DNA from: Alphaproteobacteria bacterium
Lineage (GTDB): Bacteria; Pseudomonadota; Alphaproteobacteria; Bin95
DNA: 64,000 nt
Reading direction: 5' to 3'
Assembly: GCA_020638555.1 (NCBI GenBank)
Contig: JACKII010000004.1
Span: 186,001-250,000 of the forward strand
The notes beneath the pieces are model-generated. The model made no database searches, had not been told where the DNA came from, and saw nothing but the letters and a program-made list of their open reading frames with translations. Positions 7,649-16,370 of the stretch are shown piece by piece. A program made the translations under genes and the position numbers. The stretch's first letter is position 1. The number at the start of each line of letters is the position of its first letter.

Positions 7649-10012
7649 TCAGACCGAGGGCGCCGGCCCCTCCCCCTCGCGTATGGTTTCCGGCTCGGGC
7701 TCGGCATGCGGTTGCGGCTCCGGCTTGCCCGGACTGGCATCGGGGCGGCGGTCGCGCACCACATGCAGAGGCGGTGCGTTGCCCTTTTTGTCGATGCCGA
7801 AATAGACGGTCTGGTGCGGGAACGGGATCTCGATATCGCGTTCGTCGAACACGCGCTTCAGGATCTCGTTATAGGCCCGCCCGACGACCAGATGCCGACC
7901 CCCGACGCATTTTATCCTGACGCGCAGGATGATGGCACTGTCGCCGAAGGCATGCAGGCCCTGCCATTGCAAGTCTTCGAGAATGTCCTTGCCATAGTCC
8001 GGATTGGCACGCAGTTCGGCAAAGGCGTCGAACATGGCTTGCTTTGCCTCGTCGACGCTCTCGCGGTAGGCAATGCCCATGTCGCAGACATAGAAGGTAA
8101 AGCCGCGCATGTAGTTGGAGACCATATCGACAGACGAGAACGGGATGATGTGGTAGATCCCCTGGAGGTCGCGCAGCGAAACCGAGCGAATGGTCAGCCG
8201 CTCGACCACGCCGGTGGTGCCGCCGACGGACACAACATCGCCGACATTGATCGCGTTCTCGAACTGGATGAACACGCCGGTGATGATGTCCTGCACCAGC
8301 TTCTGCGCGCCGAAACCGATGGCGAGGCCGAACACGCCGGCGGACGCGATCAGCGGGGCGATGTCGATGCCCATTTCCGACAGCACGAACATCAGCGTGA
8401 TGACCAGCAGCAGGATCGTCGCCGCATTGCGCAGCAGCGACAGCAGGGTGCGCTCGCGCGAGGTCGGCACCGAGCCGTAGTCGGGGTTCAGCCGGTATTC
8501 GACCCAGGACGACAGCGCCAGCCAGACCAGGAACGCGCCAAAGGCGATCAGCGCCACACTGACCAGCGTCCCGGTAAAGCGCACGCCGAACGGGCTGTTC
8601 AGCCAGGCGTCGAAATCCAGGAAGCCAATCAACTGCAAGCTGAACGCCAGGATGGCCGCGGTGATGACGACGCGGACGAAAATCAGCGCGTGCGGCACAA
8701 AACCGTTCAGGCGCTGCTCCAACAACGGCAGGCGGCTGTGCACCGACGGCGGCAGGCGCACGCCCCGCCGCATCAACCGCCGCAGCAAGGTGTTGAGCAC
8801 AACGCCCGCGACCACCAGGCCGAACACCTTGGCCGAAGCCACCAGCAGCGGGATGAGAATGCCGCCGGGGCGCGCCAGCACGATGGCGAACAGGCCGATC
8901 AGATACAGCAACACCGGCACATGCCAGTTGCGAGCCAGGAACCGGATCACCCCGGACCGCTGCTCCCAAGAGCGTTCCCCCAGCAGCCATTGCGTCACCG
9001 CCGACCGGTTGCCGATCACGAGAACGATCAGGATCGCCACCGCAAACAGCGACAGCACAGTGGAGACGCCGCGGCCGGCGAAGAACGAGACGTTTTCGTT
9101 GATGATGGGGACGATCAGCAACTGGCCATAGCCGACCAGGCTGATGGCGATGTTGAGCCAGACCGAAAGCAAGCGCGCACCCTTGTCCGGGATCGCCACC
9201 AGCCGCAGGGCCGAGGATGTGGGCGACAGCACCCCGCGCATCACCACCTTGGCCAGTTCCACCACCAGGAAGGCGTTGAGATAAAGGGTCTGGCGAATGC
9301 CGATCTCGCCGGGCTCGCCGAACACCAGCAACGCCGCCAGATAGCCCGCGGCCCAGGCCAACAGCACCACCAGCGCGTCGATGACCACCGAGCCAAGGAT
9401 CAGCGCGCCGGTGCGTGCGATTCCCGCGCTCGCGGCCAACGCGCCCATGCGCCGGTAGAGGCGCTTGGCCAGCGTCCGCAGCGCCAGGAACAGCACGATG
9501 GTCGTGACCATGACCAGCAACAGGTCGACCAGCGCCTGCCAGACGACCTCGGCCGGCACGTTGGCGACGGCATCGACCGCGTCGGGCGCCCTCTGGAGTT
9601 GCTGCATGAAGGCGACCGAGCGGTCGACCGCCTGCTTGGCGACAGCCCGGGTGGTCTCCGCGATCTGGCGACCGATCGAATCGTCGTCCGCGGCCGCGCT
9701 TGCCGCCGCAGTCGCGCCACCCGTGCCCGCCTTGGCCGCTTCGGCCGTGGCGGCGATGCGGTCCAGCTCCTTGACAATGGCCTCGCGGCTGGCCGGGTCG
9801 TTCAGCAGTTGCGAGAGCGCCTTGGCCTGGTCCGCCGACAGGTTCGAAGCCGGCGCGGCTGGCGCGGCCGGCGCGGTCGCACCCGGCACGCCCTGGGCCA
9901 GAGCCGGAGAGGCTCCGCCGATGGCAATAGCGCCGGCAAGCAGCAGGCCGAGCAGACAGATCGCAGCGAGCATGCGGGGGACAACATGCCGTGCGTGGTG
10001 CGCACACATCAT
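7649..10012 (-). CDS. MscS-family mechanosensitive channel (YbiO-like)
   Basis: This 787-residue inner-membrane protein begins with a signal peptide (LLAGAIAIGGASPALAQG) and a short periplasmic coil-forming region. Many hydrophobic segments follow. The MscS pore and beta domain are near residues 540-640 (GVFGLAIGFGAQKLVQDIITG, then NVGDVVSVGGTTGVVE), and the cytoplasmic domain ends in IEIPFPHQTVYFG. Length and architecture match the moderate-conductance YbiO-like subgroup, which protects cells from hypo-osmotic shock. The last 40 residues are charged and Pro-rich. It appears to be a single-gene leftward unit. Confidence 0.92.
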   Translation of the reverse strand: MMCAHHARHVVPRMLAAICLLGLLLAGAIAIGGASPALAQGVPGATAPAAPAAPASNLSADQAKALSQLLNDPASREAIVKELDRIAATAEAAKAGTGGATAAASAAADDDSIGRQIAETTRAVAKQAVDRSVAFMQQLQRAPDAVDAVANVPAEVVWQALVDLLLVMVTTIVLFLALRTLAKRLYRRMGALAASAGIARTGALILGSVVIDALVVLLAWAAGYLAALLVFGEPGEIGIRQTLYLNAFLVVELAKVVMRGVLSPTSSALRLVAIPDKGARLLSVWLNIAISLVGYGQLLIVPIINENVSFFAGRGVSTVLSLFAVAILIVLVIGNRSAVTQWLLGERSWEQRSGVIRFLARNWHVPVLLYLIGLFAIVLARPGGILIPLLVASAKVFGLVVAGVVLNTLLRRLMRRGVRLPPSVHSRLPLLEQRLNGFVPHALIFVRVVITAAILAFSLQLIGFLDFDAWLNSPFGVRFTGTLVSVALIAFGAFLVWLALSSWVEYRLNPDYGSVPTSRERTLLSLLRNAATILLLVITLMFVLSEMGIDIAPLIASAGVFGLAIGFGAQKLVQDIITGVFIQFENAINVGDVVSVGGTTGVVERLTIRSVSLRDLQGIYHIIPFSSVDMVSNYMRGFTFYVCDMGIAYRESVDEAKQAMFDAFAELRANPDYGKDILEDLQWQGLHAFGDSAIILRVRIKCVGGRHLVVGRAYNEILKRVFDERDIEIPFPHQTVYFGIDKKGNAPPLHVVRDRRPDASPGKPEPQPHAEPEPETIREGEGPAPSV

Positions 10013-10262
10013 CGAATGTCCGTCCTATGATCCTTCGGGCCTACGATCCTTCGGGCAGGCGGCGCACCGGATGTGCCCCGCCTCTCTGCCGTTCGCGGGC
10101 CGGCCCCACTTCCCGGACCGGACGCGGGCATGATCGTGCCCTGGAGAAGGCGCCCAATCGGCGCCCGATTGCGCCGCAAGGTAAGGGGTCGCCGTTGCCC
10201 TCGCAACTGCCACTAAGGTAGCGGCGCCCCATCCGGACGATTGGCGCGGATCGGCCGGACCG

Positions 10263-11270
10263 CTACGCTCCCCCCGCCGCAGCCCGGATCGCCGCCCATT
10301 CGGCCCGCATCCATTCGACGCAGCCGATAGCCTGGGCGAACAGCGAATAGCGGCAGCCCTCGCCATAGTCGGGGCCGGGAATGAACTCGGTCGAGATCTG
10401 GCCGAGCTTGGCCGACGGATCGCGGGCGCGGTGGCGCATCAGGATGCGGATACCCTCCTTCCAGGGCTCCAGCAGGCGCGCGTCCCAGGGGGCGTGGTAT
10501 TCGCCGTCTGCCGGCGGCACGAACGGATACTGGATGCCGCGCCCGACCGAGCCGTCCTCGTGCCGACCGGTGAGGTTCTTCGGGTTGTTGGGCACGGCGG
10601 CACGGGCATGGCAATGGCGCACCCAGCCGGCCTCGACCCATTGGGCAATCACATTGCCCGACCGGAAAGGATCGAGCACCAGCTCGCCGCTCGCCACCTT
10701 GCGGTCGGTGCCGAAGATTTTCTGCTCGTCCGGATTGTCGATCTTGAAGATCACATGGCTGTGGTCGAGCGTCATGTTGAACTCCGCGCCGCGCTTTTCC
10801 ACCAGCTGGCCGACCTCGGCGACACGGGGGAAGTCCTCCGACCACATGTTCACGTGGACCTCGAAACAGGGCTGCACCCCGTATTTCTGCCCGATCTCGC
10901 TCCAGCGCAGATAGGCATCGGCGACCTCCTCGTTCGTCACCACATGGCCGTCGGCATGGCGCAGCTTGATCTGGGTGTTGTGCACCAGCGAGCCCATGCG
11001 TTGGCCGACCGCGAGATTGTGGGCGATGAGCTTCTCGTCGTCGGGATTGCCGAGCTGGTAGAACCAGCCGCCCGCCCGCACCGGCAGGCCGTAGCGGTCG
11101 CGGCCCGTCTCGAAATCCTCGACCTGGTCCGGATCCGGGGTCTTGTCGACATAGTCGAACACCCCCGCCTCTTTGACCATGCGGAAACGCTCCAGCACCG
11201 GCGGCATGCCGTCGGCGAAGGCGTGCATGATGCCGTTGGTCTGGATGCCGAACAGAAGATCGTCCGCCAT
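10263..11270 (-). CDS. Sugar phosphate isomerase/epimerase-like TIM-barrel protein
   Basis: This 335-residue protein resembles the xylose-isomerase-like TIM-barrel (AP endonuclease 2) superfamily. Possible metal-site strand ends are CFEVHVNMWSEDF, FNMTLDHSHV and VRHCHARAA. Members isomerise or epimerise sugars and polyols or cleave related compounds. It lies 15 bases downstream of the phytanoyl-CoA-dioxygenase-like gene on the same strand, so the two probably form an operon and act on one small-molecule pathway. The exact reaction cannot be read from sequence. The 250 bases downstream, towards the MscS-type gene, contain no recognisable feature. Confidence 0.7.
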   Translation of the reverse strand: MADDLLFGIQTNGIMHAFADGMPPVLERFRMVKEAGVFDYVDKTPDPDQVEDFETGRDRYGLPVRAGGWFYQLGNPDDEKLIAHNLAVGQRMGSLVHNTQIKLRHADGHVVTNEEVADAYLRWSEIGQKYGVQPCFEVHVNMWSEDFPRVAEVGQLVEKRGAEFNMTLDHSHVIFKIDNPDEQKIFGTDRKVASGELVLDPFRSGNVIAQWVEAGWVRHCHARAAVPNNPKNLTGRHEDGSVGRGIQYPFVPPADGEYHAPWDARLLEPWKEGIRILMRHRARDPSAKLGQISTEFIPGPDYGEGCRYSLFAQAIGCVEWMRAEWAAIRAAAGGA

Positions 11271-11285
11271 GATTCCCCTCCCCGC

Positions 11286-12050
11286 CTAGAGGCGCATGCG
11301 AAAGTCGTTGCCGCCATGCAAGTCGCGCCCGCCCATCAGGTAAAGCGTTCGGTCGGAATGGTCGGTGATGCCCATGTCGCGGGCCATGCGCGCCGCCTCG
11401 CCGCGGTCGAACAGGCTGGTGGTCGGCATGAAGCGCAGCGTCATGCCCCGGCGCGGCCGGGCGGAGTGGTTCGCCTCCGAGCCATGCAGCAGGTAGACAT
11501 CGTGCAGCGACACCTGCCCCGCCTTCAGCACCATGTCGACGGCCCTGGCCTCGTCGTATTCCTCGGCGTTCAGTTCCTGGTGCAGGGTGACGTCGTCGCC
11601 CGCATAGGTGTGATGGCCGCGCAGCCGGTGGTCCTTGTGGCTGCCGGGAATGATGCGCAGGCAGCCGTTTTCCCGCGTCGAGTCGTCGATGGCGATCCAG
11701 ACCGTGCAGGTGGCGAGCGGCCGGATCGGCCAGTATTCGCCGTCCTGATGCCAGGGCGTTCGCTTGCCGCCTTCGGCCGGCTTGGCGAAGAAGCTGGAAT
11801 TCCAGAGCGCGAAGTCCGGCCCGATCACCTGCTCCACCATTTTCAGGATCGCCGGGTGGCGGGCGTAGTTGAGAAACGCCAGGTCGAACGCCAGCAAATG
11901 GCTGCAATACTGGTAGAATTCGGGGTGTTTCTCGACGAGCCGGGCATGGCGCTCGCGGATGTCGGCCAGTTCGTCCTCGCCGAGCGAGAATTGCTGCGGG
12001 ATGACATAGCCGTCTTCGTGATACTGGGCGATCTGGGCGTCGGTGAGCAT
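11286..12050 (-). CDS. Phytanoyl-CoA dioxygenase family Fe(II)/2-oxoglutarate oxygenase
   Basis: This 254-residue protein has the facial triad of the PhyH family. His101 and Asp103 lie in TPWHQDGEYW and the distal histidine is probably His189 in LLHGSEANHS. Arginines that could bind 2-oxoglutarate follow in SARPRRG. IIPGSHKDH is also typical. Members hydroxylate small molecules or CoA esters using O2 and 2-oxoglutarate. The gene starts at ATG 12050 and is followed after 15 bases by the TIM-barrel gene. The substrate is unknown. Confidence 0.88.
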   Translation of the reverse strand: MLTDAQIAQYHEDGYVIPQQFSLGEDELADIRERHARLVEKHPEFYQYCSHLLAFDLAFLNYARHPAILKMVEQVIGPDFALWNSSFFAKPAEGGKRTPWHQDGEYWPIRPLATCTVWIAIDDSTRENGCLRIIPGSHKDHRLRGHHTYAGDDVTLHQELNAEEYDEARAVDMVLKAGQVSLHDVYLLHGSEANHSARPRRGMTLRFMPTTSLFDRGEAARMARDMGITDHSDRTLYLMGGRDLHGGNDFRMRL

Positions 12051-12092
12051 GGAATCCTCGGCTGTTGTGAAATTTCTTATACTGTATCTTGT

Positions 12093-12250
12093 GTTCCCGG
12101 GACGGTGCGGAGCGCCGATCCGGGGCCGGTGTCATCCTTCGAACACGCGCGACCGCGGTGTTCGCGAGATCGAGCGGCCCCGGATGCCTGCTCCGCAAGC
12201 TCCGGGGAACAACGGCGCTCCGCACCGTCCGGGGTTCATTCGCACCGTCC
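12093..12250 (+). repeat. Palindromic repeat, family 2, with expanded tail
   Basis: It begins CCCGGGACGGTGCGGAGCG and holds the core GGTGTCATCCTTCGAACACG and GGTGTTCGCGAGATCG. The tail GGCGCTCCGCACCGTCCGGGG is then partly repeated two or three times. It fills the gap between the amidase and dioxygenase genes. Confidence 0.8.
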
Positions 12251-12268
12251 GGGGTTTATCGCCGGCGC

Positions 12269-13687
12269 TCACACCGGCGGGCGCAGGTCGGCCCAGGGAC
12301 GGGCTTCTTCGAAGGCCGCGGCGGCCTGCAACACGCGCGTGTCGTCATAGCGCGGCCCCACCACCTGCAAGCCCACCGGAAGGCCCGCCTGGGTGAAGCC
12401 GCACGGGATCGAGGCCGCCGGCTGGTTCGAGAAATTGAACGGGTAGGAGAACTCGGCCCACTGCACCCAGTCCCATTCGTGCTGCGGCCAGTGCTCCGGG
12501 TTCAGCCGGTCGGCCGGGAAGGCCGCGACCGAGACCGCGGGCGTCACCAGCAGGTCGTATGTCTCCATCAACCGGTGCCAGGATTCCATATAGGCGAGCT
12601 TGCGCGCGCGCATGGCCATGTATTCCAGCGCGGTGTGCCCTTCCCCCGCCTTGATGCAGGCGACCAGGCCCGGGTCGAGCTTGTCCTCCCATTCCGGCAG
12701 CAAATGGGCGTAGCCCGCCGTCTCGTGCACCGCCCAGAAGAAGCGGATCATCTCCGGCCCGTCCTTGGCGAAGGCGATCTCGGCGTCGCTGACCGGCTCG
12801 ACCGTGGCGCCCTGCTCCTCGAACGCCTTGAGGCCGGCGGCGACCAGACCGGCCACCTCCGGATCAACGCGGGCATGGCCGAGGTCGGGGGAATAGCCCA
12901 CCTTCAGGCCCTTGATGCCCTTGCGCAGCAGCGCCGGATAGTCGTCCGGCGGCGCCTCCAGCGAGTAGTGGTCCCATGGATGCGGCCCGGACATGACCTT
13001 CAGCATCAGCGCCGCGTCGCCGACGGTGCGGGTCATCGGGCCGTTGTGGCTGACCTGGTCCATATTGCCCACCGGCCAGCCGGGTATGCGCCCGAAGCTG
13101 GGCTTCAGGCCGAACACGCCGCAGAAGTGCGAGGGCATGCGGATCGACCCGGCTCCGTCCGATCCCTGATGCAACGGCCCATAGCCCGCCGCCGCGGCGA
13201 CGCCCGCGCCGGCCGACGAGGCGCCGGCGTTATAGCCCTGCTTCCACGGATTGTGGGTGATGCCGGTCAGGGGCGAGTGGCTCACCCCCTTCCAGCCGAA
13301 TTCGGACGTGGTGGTCTTGCCGAGGACGATGGCGCCCGCATTCTTCAGCCGTGTGACGAAGGGCGTGTCCACGTCGTGAACATTGCCCTTCAGCGACAGC
13401 GAGCCCCGCTGCGTCGGCAGGCCGGCGGTCTGGGCCAGGTCCTTGATCGTCACCGTCATGCCGGCGAGCGGCCCCACCGCCTCGCCGCGGGTGATGCGGG
13501 CCTCCAGGTCGCGCGCCTGCGCCAGGGCGCCTTCCCCATCCAGCACGACGAAGGCGTTGAGCTTTGGCTCCAATGTTTGGATGTGGCCCAGAATGGCTTC
13601 ACACAACTCGACCGGGGAGAGCTGTTTGGAGCGCACCAGCGGCAGCAATTGCGTGGCGGGCGTAAAGCAAAGGTCGGCGTCGGACAT
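12269..13687 (-). CDS. Amidase signature family hydrolase
   Basis: The frame is open further upstream, but ATG 13687 (MSDADLCFTPATQLLPLVRS) is preceded by GGAG and gives a 472-residue protein of normal family length. The Ser-cisSer-Lys triad is visible: Lys82 in VTIKDLAQ, Ser157 in YNAGASSAGAG and nucleophile Ser181 in GSDGAGSIRMP. The spacings of 75 and 24 residues equal those of fatty acid amide hydrolase. These enzymes hydrolyse carboxylic amides in the cytoplasm. It is read leftward and alone; the substrate is unknown. Confidence 0.92.
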   Translation of the reverse strand: MSDADLCFTPATQLLPLVRSKQLSPVELCEAILGHIQTLEPKLNAFVVLDGEGALAQARDLEARITRGEAVGPLAGMTVTIKDLAQTAGLPTQRGSLSLKGNVHDVDTPFVTRLKNAGAIVLGKTTTSEFGWKGVSHSPLTGITHNPWKQGYNAGASSAGAGVAAAAGYGPLHQGSDGAGSIRMPSHFCGVFGLKPSFGRIPGWPVGNMDQVSHNGPMTRTVGDAALMLKVMSGPHPWDHYSLEAPPDDYPALLRKGIKGLKVGYSPDLGHARVDPEVAGLVAAGLKAFEEQGATVEPVSDAEIAFAKDGPEMIRFFWAVHETAGYAHLLPEWEDKLDPGLVACIKAGEGHTALEYMAMRARKLAYMESWHRLMETYDLLVTPAVSVAAFPADRLNPEHWPQHEWDWVQWAEFSYPFNFSNQPAASIPCGFTQAGLPVGLQVVGPRYDDTRVLQAAAAFEEARPWADLRPPV

Positions 13688-13787
13688 CGGGCGCACTCCA
13701 GCTAGCGACGGTTGGCTCGCCAATAGCTTAGCCAAACCGAAACGCCGCTGTCGCCTGAGAAAACCCGCCCGGTGTCCGGGCTTGGCC

Positions 13788-14393
13788 CTAGTCGGGCGGC
13801 TCGAACAGCATGGCGTCCAGGCGCAGGCCGAATTCCTGCTGGCCGAGGACGGTCTGGGTGTACTGCCCCTTGGCGTCGAACGCGCCCCAGTCGATCAACT
13901 TCCATTCCGGCTCGCGCTGGAATTGCAGGATCACCTGCCCGCCTTTCACATTGCCGCGCTCGGCCAAGACCACGAACACCCGGTCGCCCCGCTCCTCGCC
14001 CTCCAGCACCGTCAGATTGAACGCGAGGCTCTCATGGGGGTTCAGCAGAAACCCCAACGGCGTGCCGTCGGCGCTGGTCTCGATCACCCGTCCGTCTTTG
14101 GTGTAGACGCGAATCTCATTGCCGGTGACGAACAGCAAATTGTTCAGCGGCGCGCCGAACTGCATGCGGATCGCCGGCACCTCGCGGCTGACGAACAGAT
14201 GGCCATGGGTCTTGCCGCTGGCGGTGACGAAGTCGAAATCGGCGGTGAGCGTGTCGATGCCGGCAATGTAATCCGCCGCCGCCACCGCCAATTTCTCGGC
14301 CTCCTCGCCCTTGAACTTGCGGGCGTCGGCCGGGGCCGAAACCACCAGAGCCAGCGCCATTGCGCCGCCCATCATCCGCCATAACCGTTGCAT
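13788..14393 (-). CDS. LolA-like outer-membrane lipoprotein carrier family protein
   Basis: With ATG 14393 (GAGGAT just upstream) the product is 201 residues and starts with a signal peptide (MMGGAMALALVVSAPADA). The mature part resembles LolA: DYIAGIDTLTADFDFVTASG, a run of beta strands, and a C-terminal GQYTQTVLGQQEFG. LolA-like proteins escort lipoproteins through the periplasm to the outer membrane. This one is not next to ftsK, the usual alphaproteobacterial lolA neighbour, so a LolA-related protein with another ligand is possible. It is read leftward after the ureidoglycolate lyase gene. Confidence 0.75.
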   Translation of the reverse strand: MQRLWRMMGGAMALALVVSAPADARKFKGEEAEKLAVAAADYIAGIDTLTADFDFVTASGKTHGHLFVSREVPAIRMQFGAPLNNLLFVTGNEIRVYTKDGRVIETSADGTPLGFLLNPHESLAFNLTVLEGEERGDRVFVVLAERGNVKGGQVILQFQREPEWKLIDWGAFDAKGQYTQTVLGQQEFGLRLDAMLFEPPD

Positions 14394-14533
14394 CGGGGAT
14401 CCTCGTTCGCTGCGGGGCCGTGCCCTCACCGGCCCCGTGCTTAGCACCCGCCGGTCCACGGCGACAGCCCCCTTCAGCGCCCCTTGGCGATGCCGGGCCG
14501 CTTGGTATGGCGGGCGGTGCGGTGACGAAACAG

Positions 14534-15037
14534 TCACGGGCGGACCGGCTCGACGATACGCCAGGGCTCGGGCAACGGGTACTCTTCCAGGTTATGGCCG
14601 GGGCCGACTCGGTCGACGATCAGGAAGTCGGCCGGCCCGACCAGCGGCGCAAGCACGCCGTGCCAAGTGCCGGCGTGATACTGCACCCCCTGGCCGCCCG
14701 TGCCAACAAAGGCCAGCGGTGTGCCGGGCCGGCCGTCGTCGTCTGGCGCGACCATCACCAGCATGGGCGTGGCGGCCATCGGCACGAACGCCTGGCTGCC
14801 CAGCGGGTGACGCTCCAGCAGGTCGAGCGTATAGGGCAATGTCACCGGCGCACTGCGGCCCACGCTGAGCGCGATACGGCCCCCCTCACCCAGCACTTGC
14901 GGCGCCGCCAGGTCGTGGTAGCGGCCGCAGCGGCCATTGTTGATGAAGAAGCTCGGATCGCCGGCGGCCTCGATCACCCGCCCGAACGGCGCAAAGGCCG
15001 CGGCGGTGAGCGGCCGGGGGATAATGGTGCGGGACAT
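14534..15037 (-). CDS. allA: Ureidoglycolate lyase
   Basis: This 167-residue protein has the typical AllA length and motifs: PFGRVIEAAGDPSFFINNG near the start, a central FVPM segment, and YHAGTWHGVLAPL followed by DFLIVDR. The enzyme cleaves ureidoglycolate to glyoxylate and urea in purine/allantoin breakdown. No other allantoin or urease gene is in the window, so it may serve purine salvage encoded elsewhere. Its upstream region (15038-15180) is AT-richer and probably holds its promoter, shared with the divergent CnbZ-like gene. Confidence 0.87.
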   Translation of the reverse strand: MSRTIIPRPLTAAAFAPFGRVIEAAGDPSFFINNGRCGRYHDLAAPQVLGEGGRIALSVGRSAPVTLPYTLDLLERHPLGSQAFVPMAATPMLVMVAPDDDGRPGTPLAFVGTGGQGVQYHAGTWHGVLAPLVGPADFLIVDRVGPGHNLEEYPLPEPWRIVEPVRP

Positions 15038-15499
15038 CGGACTGTGGGACTCGCCTGGGCGGGAAAAGCGCTAGCGGAATCATAGCACAGCCTCCGGGCG
15101 GATGGCGATCTTGAGATATCATATTAATTATCCTTACTAACATACCATAATTGCATTTATTTTCTATTCTAAGATACGTTACTTCCCCCCTTCGATCCAC
15201 AGCCGCTGTTTCCCGGCCGAGCCGGAGGCGAGCGCCGGGACCGGTATCATCCATCGAACACCCGCGCCGGCAGTGTTCGAAGGATGACACCGGCCCCGGA
15301 TGGCGGCTCCGCCACCTCCGGGGTACACCGGCGCTCCGCCACCTCCGGGGTACACCGGCGCTCCACCGCCTCCGGGGTACACCGGCGCCTCTCCGCACCA
15401 AGACCTGTTGGGACAATGGCACGCCCGCTTCCGCGCTTGCGCGGCCCGACCGATCTCAGCGATGCTGGCGCGAGGCTCACTGCGCGATAGGACACCATC
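15038..15499. other. Divergent intergenic region with AT-rich control segment
   Basis: This 462-base gap separates the divergent ureidoglycolate lyase and CnbZ-like genes. Bases 15085-15180 are clearly AT-rich (for example GATATCATATTAATTATCC), unlike most of the window, and are the likely promoter and operator area. The rest, from 15208, is a family 2 repeat with an expanded tail. I see no reading frame there that looks like a gene. Confidence 0.6.
15213..15387 (+). repeat. Palindromic repeat, family 2, tail expanded as 3 x 27 bp
   Basis: The core has CCGGTATCATCCATCGAACA and GTGTTCGAAGGATGACACCGG. The tail CTCCGCCACCTCCGGGGTAC-ACCGGCG is then present three times in tandem at 15307-15333, 15334-15360 and 15361-15387. 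The third unit differs at a few bases. Confidence 0.88.
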
Positions 15500-16234
15500 A
15501 TGAACGCCGTCGAGAACCCCCGAGGTGGCTATCTTTACCTGCCGGCCGGCTATCCGTTTTCCTCCGGCACCGCGGCCCTGCCGGGCTATGAGGTGGTGAA
15601 TGCCGTCTTTCGCCGGCCCGTGCCCTGGCGCGAGGGCTTTGCGGTCGTCGACCGGCACCTGACCGCGGCGGGCCGACCGAAACAGGCGCTCTGCGGCGTC
15701 GAACTGCGCTGCCCGAAGCCGATGACCCCGGACGGCTTCCACGAATTCAATACCGGCTACCGCGCCATCCTGGAGGACTGGGATATCATCGTCGACGGGG
15801 TGAACCCGGTCGGCCGCACCAATGTCTCGCCGGTGGTGAACCCGCCGTCGGAAACCCTCATGTATGGCTTCAGCTACACAGTCGAGAATGCGGATATACC
15901 GCGCACTTTCTGTGGGGCAGGTGGCGGCGAGACCACCGCGGATGGGGTCGTCCGCGAGGGCGATACCTCGCCCGACGGCATGCGCGAGAAAACCGCGCGG
16001 GTGATGGCGATCATGGAGGCCCGGTTGGCCGGGCTCGGCATGCAGTGGTCGGACGTGACCACGGTCAATGTCTACACCGCCGTCACCGATGCGGGCTGGC
16101 TGGCGCCGCAACTGCTGTCGCGCATGGGGCCGGACGCGGTGCACGGCATTCACTGGCACCTCTCACGCCCGCCCATTATCGGCCTCGACTTCGAGATGGA
16201 CCTGCGCGGCACGCGGACGAAGCTCTGGCTCTGA
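15500..16234 (+). CDS. RidA/YjgF-fold protein, 2-amino-5-chloromuconate deaminase (CnbZ)-like
   Basis: This 244-residue protein resembles the CnbZ-like, long RidA-related family. Features are LPAGYPFSSGTAALPGYEVV near the start, the central VNPVGRTNVSPVVNPPSE, and the C-terminal HWHLSRPPIIGLDFEMDLRG. CnbZ deaminates aminochloromuconate in chloronitrobenzene degradation, and RidA proteins in general deaminate enamines and imines. No other genes of that pathway are near, so the true substrate is open. Divergent ureidoglycolate lyase suggests nitrogen-compound breakdown, but this is only context. Confidence 0.7.
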   Translation: MNAVENPRGGYLYLPAGYPFSSGTAALPGYEVVNAVFRRPVPWREGFAVVDRHLTAAGRPKQALCGVELRCPKPMTPDGFHEFNTGYRAILEDWDIIVDGVNPVGRTNVSPVVNPPSETLMYGFSYTVENADIPRTFCGAGGGETTADGVVREGDTSPDGMREKTARVMAIMEARLAGLGMQWSDVTTVNVYTAVTDAGWLAPQLLSRMGPDAVHGIHWHLSRPPIIGLDFEMDLRGTRTKLWL

Positions 16235-16370
16235 GGCGAGGGCGCGGCGATAGCACGGCGATGGCGGGCGGTCCGGGCGTCCGTCCCTCAAAAGCCCTAA
16301 AGACGGCGGCGAACCAAAGCCGCTATAGTCCCCGGCAATGGAAGACACACGGCAGGGAGCCTCCGCCCTT

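Noticed and set aside
10013..10262. A possible tRNA or small RNA in the gap between the TIM-barrel and MscS-type genes
   Set aside because: No TTCGA-type T-loop or cloverleaf and no terminator with a T-run were found; only GC-rich sequence.
15307..15387. Direct repeats that might suggest a CRISPR array
   Set aside because: The units are head to tail without spacers, and no cas gene is in the window.
15300..15503. An open frame encoding three copies of a nine-residue APPPPGYTG unit
   Set aside because: It is a translation of the 27-bp repeat tail. There is no Shine-Dalgarno, and the frame runs into the CnbZ-like gene in another phase.
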